From assembly GCA_026713345.1 (NCBI GenBank), contig JAPOOQ010000544.1, positions 1 through 6,057 on the forward strand: a stretch of 6,057 bases of DNA. Reading direction: 5' to 3'. Positions 1 through 5,234 of the stretch are shown here, in pieces (position 1 is the stretch's first letter; every line of letters begins with the position of its first letter). This DNA comes from Gemmatimonadota bacterium (GTDB lineage Bacteria > Gemmatimonadota > Gemmatimonadetes > Longimicrobiales > Gaopeijiaceae). A program made the translations under genes and the position numbers. Under the pieces are notes generated by a model. It saw only the letters and a list, made by a program, of their open reading frames with translations, was not told the origin of the DNA and did no database searches.

Positions 1-2114
1 CCGCCGCGCAGGCGCACCCACGACCCGCCCCCGTCGAGCGTCGCGAACAGCCCGAACTCGGTCCCCAGGAAGAGCAGATCCGCATCGACGTGGTCCTCCA
101 CCAGCGTCCAGCTCGACTGCCCGTCGGGCACGTCCCCCGTGATGTTCGTCCAGCTCCCGCCCCGGTTGTCGCTCCGTACCACATACGGCCGGAAGTCCCC
201 CTCCTTGTGGTTGTTGAAGACGGCGTAGACCCGGTCCGGGGCATGCCGTGAGGCCACCACGTCGGCCACATACGCCATCGCCGGCACCCCCGCGAACTCC
301 TCCTCGCGGCGCCACTCCCCGCCCCCGTCCTCGCTCACCTGCACCAGCCCGTCATCCGTTCCCACGTACAGCAGCCCCTCGACCAGCGGCGACTCGTCGA
401 GCGCCACGATCGTCCCGTACGGCGACGTGAACACGTTCTTCCACACCGCCTCGGGCGGCCAGATCCGGCCCATCACGGGCCGCTGGTTGCGGTCGAGCCC
501 CCGGCTCAGATCCCCGCTCACCGCCGTCCACGTCTCGGCTCGGTCGTCCGAGCGAAACAGCTTCTGGGCCGCGAAGTAGATCCGCCGCGAGTCGTGCGGG
601 CTGATGATCAGCGGCGAGTCCCAGTGCCAGCGCAGCGCCCCCTCCCCCGCCTCCGGCTGCGGCTGGATGTCCAGCTCTTCCCCGCTCGCCCGGTCGTAGC
701 GCACGATCCCCGCGTACTGGGACTGCGTGTAGACGATATTCGGGTCCTCCGGATCGACGCGCGCCTGAAAGCCGTCGCCCCCGTGGGTGATAAACCAGTC
801 GCTGTTGCGGATCCCGTGCACGTTGTCGGTGCGCGACGGCCCGCCCACCGACGAGTTGTCCTGCGTGCCCCCGTACACCGTGTAGAAGGGCGCCTTGTTG
901 TCGATGCCCACCCGGTAGAACTGCATCAGTGGCATGTTCCCCGACACGTAGCGCCACGTCCGCGTGCGGTCGAAGGTCTCGTAGAGGCCCCCGTCGGTGC
1001 CGACCAGCATGTAGTCCGGGTCGTCCGGATCGAAGACGATCGCGTGGTTGTCCACGTGCCGGAAGCGCGAGTTGACGCGCTCGAAGGTGCGCCCCCCGTC
1101 CTCGGTGACGTGGATGAAGACGTCCACCGCGTAGACCCGGTCCATCCTGTGCGGATCGGGGTAGAGTTCGCCGTAGTACTGCGGGTCGACGACGATGTAG
1201 TCCGACATGCGCACCCACGTTTCGCCCCGGTCCGGCGACCGGTAGAAGCCGCTGCGGTCCTCGGTGGCGGCGGCATTGGCGTAGAGGACATCGGGGTCGA
1301 TCGGGGAGACGCCCAGGCCGATCCGCCCGAGGTCGCCGGAGGGCAGCCCGCCCGTGATGTCGCGCCAGCTGTCGCCGCCGTCGGTGCTCTTCCAGACGCC
1401 GGACTCGGGGCCACCCGCGACGAGGATTCCAACGTGCCGGCGGCGCTGAAAGGCCACTGCGTAGAGCACGTCCGGATCGCGCGGGTCCAGGTGCACGTCG
1501 GCGATGCCGGTGTTGTCGCTCAGCTCCAGCACGGGGAACCAGCTGTCGCCGCCGTCGGTCGTCTTGAAGAGGCCGCGGTCACCGCCGGGGGCCCAAAGGC
1601 CGCCCATCGCCGCCGCGTACACCACGTCCGGGTCGCTCGGGTCGATCAGGATCCTGCCGATGTGCTCCGACGTGTGGAGCCCTGTGTTCCTCCAGCTGCG
1701 CCCGCCGTCCAGGCTCTTGTAGACGCCGTCGCCCCAACCCACGCTGCGCTGGCTCGTGTTCTCGCCGGTGCCGAGCCAGATCACGTTGGAGTCGGTCGGG
1801 TCGATCGCGATCGCCCCGGTGGAGCAGGCCGGTTGGTTGTCGAAGATGGGCGTCCAGGTGGTGCCCCGGTTCTCGGTCTTCCAGACGTTCGACGAAGAGG
1901 TGGCGACGTACCACACGCTCCGGTTCGTGGGATCGACGGCGATGTCGGCGATCCTGCCGGACATGAAGGCCGGGCCGATGCCGCGGAGCTCCAGCGCGGA
2001 GAGGAAGCCGGTGGTGATGGCGGGGGGCTGGGGCTGGGCTCGGAGTGAAGCGGACTCGGCACAAAGGACAGCGAGTACCAGGGCGATGGACGATGCAGTT
2101 GCGGAGAGTCTCAT
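1..2114 (-). CDS. Secreted Asp-box beta-propeller (VPS10/sortilin-like, BNR-repeat 'glycosyl hydrolase'), 3' end outside window
   Basis: This is an open frame of 704 codons with no stop, read leftward from ATG at 2114 and running off the left edge. Residues 1-26 form a Sec signal peptide: an Arg near the start, a hydrophobic core of about 10-18, and likely cleavage after Ala26 (LRA|QPQ). Cys18 is preceded by Leu, so this is not a lipobox. At least eleven Asp-box motifs (S/T-x-D-x-G-x-T/S-W/F) follow, ending at about residues 87, 141, 192, 250, 300, 344, 387, 529, 601, 655 and 699. Many are followed by IDPTDSN/VDPEDPN-type strands, the usual pattern of sortilin/VPS10-like seven- or ten-bladed propellers. 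Relatives, often annotated as glycosyl hydrolase or WD40/YVTN/BNR repeat protein, are commonly near 1000 residues, so roughly a third is missing. The catalytic role is unproven; binding or turnover of an extracellular polymer is inference. The start is chosen for the signal peptide; only a weak GAGAA precedes it. It lies 76 nt after the DoxX gene on the same strand and may share its transcript. Confidence 0.86.
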   Translation of the reverse strand, partial: MRLSATASSIALVLAVLCAESASLRAQPQPPAITTGFLSALELRGIGPAFMSGRIADIAVDPTNRSVWYVATSSSNVWKTENRGTTWTPIFDNQPACSTGAIAIDPTDSNVIWLGTGENTSQRSVGWGDGVYKSLDGGRSWRNTGLHTSEHIGRILIDPSDPDVVYAAAMGGLWAPGGDRGLFKTTDGGDSWFPVLELSDNTGIADVHLDPRDPDVLYAVAFQRRRHVGILVAGGPESGVWKSTDGGDSWRDITGGLPSGDLGRIGLGVSPIDPDVLYANAAATEDRSGFYRSPDRGETWVRMSDYIVVDPQYYGELYPDPHRMDRVYAVDVFIHVTEDGGRTFERVNSRFRHVDNHAIVFDPDDPDYMLVGTDGGLYETFDRTRTWRYVSGNMPLMQFYRVGIDNKAPFYTVYGGTQDNSSVGGPSRTDNVHGIRNSDWFITHGGDGFQARVDPEDPNIVYTQSQYAGIVRYDRASGEELDIQPQPEAGEGALRWHWDSPLIISPHDSRRIYFAAQKLFRSDDRAETWTAVSGDLSRGLDRNQRPVMGRIWPPEAVWKNVFTSPYGTIVALDESPLVEGLLYVGTDDGLVQVSEDGGGEWRREEEFAGVPAMAYVADVVASRHAPDRVYAVFNNHKEGDFRPYVVRSDNRGGSWTNITGDVPDGQSSWTLVEDHVDADLLFLGTEFGLFATLDGGGSWVRLRG
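1365..1385 (-). repeat. Exact 21-bp repeat copy inside an Asp-box (copy 1)
   Basis: These 21 bases are identical to 1539-1559, with different flanking bases on each side. On the minus strand both copies encode TDGGDSW, the core of an Asp-box, at residues 244-250 and 186-192. It is a product of the protein repeat rather than a separate element, but identity at every codon position suggests recent blade duplication or local gene conversion. Confidence 0.8.
1539..1559 (-). repeat. Exact 21-bp repeat copy inside an Asp-box (copy 2)
   Basis: This is the second copy of the 21-bp unit at 1365-1385. It encodes TDGGDSW at residues 186-192 of the propeller protein. The start-to-start distance is 174 bp, exactly 58 codons, close to the length of one propeller blade or blade pair. 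Confidence 0.8.
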
Positions 2115-2190
2115 TCGTGTTCTCGGATGGCAGCGGGGTCGGAAGGCGGACGACAGTTAGCAGGATGCTCCCGGCACCGCGGCGGCGCAA

Positions 2191-2643
2191 TCACCCCAGC
2201 TCCCGGAACGCCCCGCGCAGCCCGGTTTCTCTTCGCACCAGCCACGCGTCAATGCTCAGGTGGTCTTCCTGGAACATCGCCATCGCGAGCACCAGCAGCA
2301 CGACGCGCGGGATGACGTGGGTATTGAACGCGTACAGCGGGTCGGCGACGAGGTGCCCGAAGGTGACGACCACCAGCACGGCACCCAGGCCGAGCGCGGC
2401 CGGGAAACGCTGCCAGCCGACGACCATGAGGGCGCCGCACAGGAGTTCCACGAAGGGGATGGTCGTGCCGGCGATCCAGATTGACCACTCGGGCAGGAAG
2501 CTCACTGCATACGGCACAACGAACAGGTCGCGGGCATGTTCGACGGCGCCAAGAAAGAACACCTTCCAGAACCCGGCGGCGAGGAAGATCAGACCCAGGA
2601 TAACCCGTGCCACGAACGCGGCCCAGCTCTTCGGTGTGATCAT
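2191..2643 (-). CDS. DoxX-family four-helix membrane protein
   Basis: This 150-residue integral membrane protein has four predicted helices at about residues 8-29, 53-77, 80-100 and 109-124. The first carries the family-typical pattern of R-x-x-L-G-x-x-F-x-x-A-G-x-x-K (Arg13 to Lys27). A conserved-looking P-F-V-E-L-x-C-G-x-x-x-x-x-G sits in helix 2 (Glu66, Gly70), as in DoxX/SURF4-like proteins. Length and topology match DoxX (about 130-160 residues). Characterised relatives include DoxD of archaeal thiosulfate:quinone oxidoreductase and mycobacterial DoxX, which forms a membrane complex with superoxide dismutase and a sulfurtransferase; neither partner is visible here. Its ATG (2643-2641) overlaps the TGA of the upstream decarboxylase in an ATGA, so the two should be translationally coupled and co-expressed. 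The exact function is unknown; a link to redox or amine chemistry at the membrane is only inferred from the neighbour. Confidence 0.82.
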   Translation of the reverse strand: MITPKSWAAFVARVILGLIFLAAGFWKVFFLGAVEHARDLFVVPYAVSFLPEWSIWIAGTTIPFVELLCGALMVVGWQRFPAALGLGAVLVVVTFGHLVADPLYAFNTHVIPRVVLLVLAMAMFQEDHLSIDAWLVRRETGLRGAFRELG

Positions 2644-4100
2644 GTCGGTCCTCGCGTTGGCCGCCCTCGCAGCCGTTTCGCCGTTTCGCCGATCAGGCTC
2701 CAGGCCCTTTCGACATGTTCCGATTCCGTGCGCGCCTGGCCGACGCAGAGCCGCAGCGCAAAGCGGCCATTCAGCCTGGTGTGGGTCAGGAAGATCTCGC
2801 CGCTGGCGTTGAGTTCCTTCATGATGAGCTCGTTCAGCTCATCGCTGCCCCGGTGGCGAAAACAGACGAGGTTTAGCGGTGCCGGAGCCACCATCTCGAA
2901 GTGCCGGTCGGCCTCGATCCACCCCGCCAGCCGCCGGGCCAGCTCGATGTGCCGACGGACGTGGTGCCGGAGGCCTTCGACACCATAGTAGCGCAGCACG
3001 AACCAGAGCTTGAGCGCCCGAAAGCGGCGGCCCAGCGGCAGCTGCCAGTCCCTGTAGTCGAAGACGGCGCCGCTCCTGGTCGCGTCGTTGACCAGGTATT
3101 CCGGGAGGATGGACAAGGCTCCGATCAGCGCCGCGCGGTCCGCCACCCAGAAGCAGCTGCAATCGAAGTTCGTGAACATCCACTTGTGGGGATTGAAGCA
3201 GTAGCTGTCGGCGTATTCGACGCCGTCGTGCAGATGGCGGTATTCCGGGCAGATCGCCGCCGTCCCCGACATGGCCGCGTCAACGTGGAACCAGAGGCCC
3301 TCTTCGCGACAGATCCCGCCGATCGCGGCAATGGGGTCGATCGCATTCGACGAGGTCGTGCCCAGCGTGGCACAGGCGAAGATGGGTCGTAGCCCGTCGG
3401 CCCTGTCGGCCCTGATCTGCGCCGCGAGTTGGGCCGGATCGAGAGCGAAGTTCTCGTCCACCTGGATCTGCCGCAGGTTGGCGCGCCCAAGGCCGGCAAT
3501 GCCCATCGCCTTTTCCAGCGAAGAGTGCGCCTGCGTCGAGCAATAGGCGACCTGTGAGCCGTCGCAGCCTTGCCGGTTGGTGCGCAGCCGGGAATCCCGT
3601 TCCCGCGCCGCGACCAGAGCGCACAGCACGGCACTGGAGGCGGTATCCTGAATGACGCCGCCACCGCTGGCGGTGGACCGGTACGCTTCCGGCAGGCCCA
3701 GCAGGTCGGCCAGCATGTCCAGCACCCGGGTCTCGACCTCGGTGCAGGCGGGACTCGTCGACCAGAGCATGCCCTGCACCCCGAGACCGGCGGCCAGCAG
3801 TTCGCCCAGGATGGCGGGCCCCGACGAGTTGCTGGGGAAGTAGGCGTGGAATCCGGGCGATTGCCAGTGCGTGATGCCGGGGATGATCCGCTCCGTGGCG
3901 TCCTGTAGGATCGCGTCGAAAGCCTCGCCCCTGGCGGGCACCTCCGTGCCCAGGGAGTCGCCGATCTCGCCGGGCCCCACGGGCGACAGAACCGGATAGC
4001 TCTCGACAGTCTCGTGGTAGTCGGCGATCCAGTCGATCACTTCCCGGCCGTACTGCCGGAATTCCTCCGGCGACATGTGGTAGCTTTTCTTCTCGGACAT
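2640..4100 (-). CDS. Group II PLP-dependent aromatic-L-amino-acid decarboxylase
   Basis: This 486-residue cytosolic enzyme is predicted to convert an aromatic amino acid (Trp, Tyr, Phe or DOPA) to the amine plus CO2. It can be aligned by eye along its full length with animal DOPA decarboxylase. The PLP lysine is Lys306 in NPHKW; Asp274 in HVDAA holds the pyridine nitrogen; His192 in QAHSS stacks on PLP; Tyr335 in LPEYL matches the catalytic-loop tyrosine (human Tyr332); Gly357 in PLGRRF matches human Gly354. His192 and Tyr335 argue for decarboxylation rather than aldehyde synthesis. Human pocket residues Ile101 and Phe103 appear as Gln109 and Met111, so substrate preference may differ. A glutamate decarboxylase is unlikely given the ACTE and PLGRRF blocks. 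The start at 4100 has a poor upstream SD; Met9 (codon at 4076) aligns with the start of animal DDC and is a real alternative. The stop overlaps the DoxX start by 4 nt. Confidence 0.93.
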   Translation of the reverse strand: MSEKKSYHMSPEEFRQYGREVIDWIADYHETVESYPVLSPVGPGEIGDSLGTEVPARGEAFDAILQDATERIIPGITHWQSPGFHAYFPSNSSGPAILGELLAAGLGVQGMLWSTSPACTEVETRVLDMLADLLGLPEAYRSTASGGGVIQDTASSAVLCALVAARERDSRLRTNRQGCDGSQVAYCSTQAHSSLEKAMGIAGLGRANLRQIQVDENFALDPAQLAAQIRADRADGLRPIFACATLGTTSSNAIDPIAAIGGICREEGLWFHVDAAMSGTAAICPEYRHLHDGVEYADSYCFNPHKWMFTNFDCSCFWVADRAALIGALSILPEYLVNDATRSGAVFDYRDWQLPLGRRFRALKLWFVLRYYGVEGLRHHVRRHIELARRLAGWIEADRHFEMVAPAPLNLVCFRHRGSDELNELIMKELNASGEIFLTHTRLNGRFALRLCVGQARTESEHVERAWSLIGETAKRLRGRPTRGPT

Positions 4101-4320
4101 TGGGTTGGCTTCGTCTCTTGCGGGGGCCGGATGGACGGACGGTGTGGTCGGGCGGGGCAGTAGTGTCCAACTTCATCCGGGCTCGGGCAATGGCGGCGAA
4201 CCCTAGCGATCCGGCGCGCAAGTAGCACCGAAACCTGTTGTTCGGTAGAGTCAATGGACCATGCATCTCCACCCGATCCGTACCACTTGGTCGGCAACCC
4301 AAATCGCCAGGAGGCTTTTT
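4101..4320. other. Divergent intergenic region between decarboxylase and hicB
   Basis: These 220 bp separate the decarboxylase start (minus strand) from the hicB start (plus strand), so promoters for both operons should lie here. I see no convincing -35/-10 pair: TTGTTC at 4238-4243 has no good -10 hexamer 16-18 nt downstream. An imperfect palindrome, TGGA(CC)ATGCAT(C)TCCA, spans 4255-4271 with a one-base asymmetry and could be an operator, but the evidence is weak. The right part is less GC-rich than the flanking genes. An ATG at 4261 in the hicB frame would extend that protein by 20 residues that do not look like HicB. Confidence 0.6.
4309..4314 (+). promoter_or_regulatory. Perfect Shine-Dalgarno setting the hicB TTG start
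   Basis: AGGAGG lies 6 nt before TTG at 4321 (spacer CTTTTT). It is the strongest ribosome-binding site in the window. It decides in favour of the TTG over the in-frame upstream ATG at 4261, which lacks such a site. Confidence 0.85.
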
Positions 4321-4542
4321 TTGGACCTGCAGTGCACGGCAGTGTTCCGGAGGGTTCCAGAAGGCTACATCGCCTTCATTGAGGAATTCCCCGGTGCCAA
4401 CACCCAAGGCGCTTCCCTCGAAGAAGCCCGGACGAACCTTCGCGAAGCCGTCGCCTTGGTGATCGAAGCCAATCGGGAAATGGCCCGCGAGGACGCCGCC
4501 GACGGGGCGGTCATCAGAGAGCCCATCACCGTCACGGCGTGA
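4321..4542 (+). CDS. hicB: HicB-family antitoxin (short form)
   Basis: This is a predicted 73-residue antitoxin of a type II HicBA module, which neutralises the HicA mRNA interferase by direct binding. It shows the HicB partial RNase H-like pattern: an N-terminal strand with G-Y-I-A-F-I-E-E-F-P-G-A (residues 15-26), then T-Q-G-A-S-L-E-E-A-R-x-N-L-x-E-A (residues 28-43) and a helix to about residue 57. The start is TTG at 4321 because of the AGGAGG just upstream. From the ATG at 4261 the product would be 93 residues with a 20-residue tail foreign to the family. At 73 residues it ends shortly after the core fold and has no visible C-terminal ribbon-helix-helix or helix-turn-helix. Autorepression as in larger HicB proteins is therefore not evident. 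Its stop overlaps the hicA start by 4 nt (GTGA). Antitoxin-first order is the reverse of the classical E. coli hicAB order. Confidence 0.88.
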   Translation: MDLQCTAVFRRVPEGYIAFIEEFPGANTQGASLEEARTNLREAVALVIEANREMAREDAADGAVIREPITVTA

Positions 4543-4733
4543 AGCGCTTGGTCTTGCTGTGGCACTTTGCAGAACACGGGTGCGCCTTCCTGCGTGAGGG
4601 CGGGAATCACACGCTCTTCATCAACCGGCCGGCCAAGAAGGTGTCGACGATTACCCGGCACAACGAGATCAACCGGGACCTCGCCAGAAAAATCTGCAAA
4701 GACCTCCAAGTGCCCCGGCCTCCAGAAAGCTAG
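4539..4733 (+). CDS. hicA: HicA-family mRNA interferase toxin
   Basis: This is a 64-residue toxin expected to cleave mRNA (and tmRNA in characterised cases) when free of HicB, arresting growth. The small double-stranded-RNA-binding-like fold is recognisable from the LxxxGCxFxREGGNHTLF stretch (residues 7-27). The catalytic histidine is His24, in the family's usual place after Gly-Gly-Asn. The end of the fold carries T-R-H-N-E-I-N-R-D-L-A-R-x-I-C-K-D-L (residues 39-56). Length matches full HicA proteins (about 60-80), and nothing suggests inactivation. The start is GTG at 4539, inside the GTGA overlap with the hicB stop, so translation is likely coupled and antitoxin is made first. Confidence 0.9.
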   Translation: MKRLVLLWHFAEHGCAFLREGGNHTLFINRPAKKVSTITRHNEINRDLARKICKDLQVPRPPES

Positions 4734-4738
4734 AAACC

Positions 4739-4754
4739 GCGGGAAGTTGCCCGC
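4739..4754 (+). other. Short hairpin after hicA
   Basis: GCGGG (4739-4743) and CCCGC (4750-4754) can pair across a 6-nt loop, 5 nt after the hicA stop. No T-tract follows, so it is not a standard intrinsic terminator. It could stabilise the hicBA message 3' end or be chance in GC-rich DNA. Confidence 0.3.
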
Positions 4755-4796
4755 CGAATCCCGTAAGTTCAATGGATCACAAGAGGCCTACACGGG

Positions 4797-5234
4797 ATGA
4801 CTCTGATGGCCCAGCGCGACTACATACTTCGCCTGATCGAGGAGATGGGCACCGCCCTGATCGCGTTGCGCAACGCGATCCTCAGGGGTGGCGCCACACC
4901 GGCAGAGGTGAAAGCCACGCTGCGGCAGGCCACCAGTGCGGCGGGCATGGAGCTGGAACTGGCCCGCGCGGTCGCGGTCGAGGCCCTTCCGAGCATGGTC
5001 GCGCCCTCGGGCGAGGTCGAACCCGCGCGGTGCTGGGTACTCGCCGAGGCCCTGATGACGGACGGCGTAGACCGTCTGCAACAGGGCCAACCCGAGCTGG
5101 CGAGGTCATCGTTTGCGAAGGCGGCCGTGCTCTTCAAGCTCGTGGCTCCCTGGGGTGCCTACCTGACAGGCTTCCCCGAGGCAGAGGAGCGGATTGCGGA
5201 GATCGAGGAGTGGCTGGATAGTATTCACCCATGA
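4797..5234 (+). CDS. Uncharacterised helical protein, possibly DUF6483-like, with one TPR-like hairpin
   Basis: This is a 145-residue soluble protein with no signal peptide or membrane segment. The N-terminal A-Q-R-D-Y-I-L-R-L-I-E-E (residues 5-16) resembles the opening of DUF6483 family proteins; this is from memory and tentative. It is followed by helices at about 17-30, 35-64 and 76-140. Residues 82-113 (A-E-A-L-x-x-x-G, then G-Q-P-E-L-A-R-x-x-F-x-K-A) look like a single tetratricopeptide hairpin, suggesting a protein-binding role. No catalytic motif is seen. The start at 4797 is 10 nt after AAGAGG (4781-4786); Met4 (codon at 4806) would give a product opening MAQRDYIL and is also possible. 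It lies 63 nt after hicA, and its TGA overlaps the ATG of the quinone oxidoreductase by 4 nt, which points to coupled expression with that enzyme. Function unknown. Confidence 0.75.
   Translation: MTLMAQRDYILRLIEEMGTALIALRNAILRGGATPAEVKATLRQATSAAGMELELARAVAVEALPSMVAPSGEVEPARCWVLAEALMTDGVDRLQQGQPELARSSFAKAAVLFKLVAPWGAYLTGFPEAEERIAEIEEWLDSIHP

Noticed and set aside
594..2048. Long plus-strand open frame of 484 codons opposite the propeller gene
   Set aside because: It is antisense to a well-supported secreted protein with repeated Asp-boxes. Its translation is a low-complexity Val/Asp/Arg/His/Ala mix with no recognisable fold, as expected from the complement of a GC-rich repeat-bearing gene.
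2115..2190. Possible terminator between the DoxX gene and the propeller gene
   Set aside because: The 76-nt gap is GC-rich but shows no stable stem followed by a T-tract on the minus strand, so read-through into the propeller gene remains possible.
2045..2812. Plus-strand open frame of 255 codons over the DoxX gene
   Set aside because: It runs antisense across three well-supported minus-strand genes and encodes an Arg/Ser/Pro-rich sequence without any recognisable domain.
4238..4266. TTGTTC as a sigma-70 -35 element for hicBA
   Set aside because: The hexamer 17 nt downstream (ATGCAT) is a poor match to TATAAT, so no promoter can be supported here.
4261..4320. ATG at 4261 as the start of hicB
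   Set aside because: It has no well-placed Shine-Dalgarno and adds 20 residues unlike HicB, while TTG at 4321 sits 6 nt behind a perfect AGGAGG and gives a family-like N-terminus.
3280..4407. Minus-strand open frame of 375 codons across the decarboxylase and the intergenic region
   Set aside because: It is out of frame with the decarboxylase, whose catalytic motifs are unmistakable. The product is Arg/Gly-rich without motifs, a shadow of high G+C.
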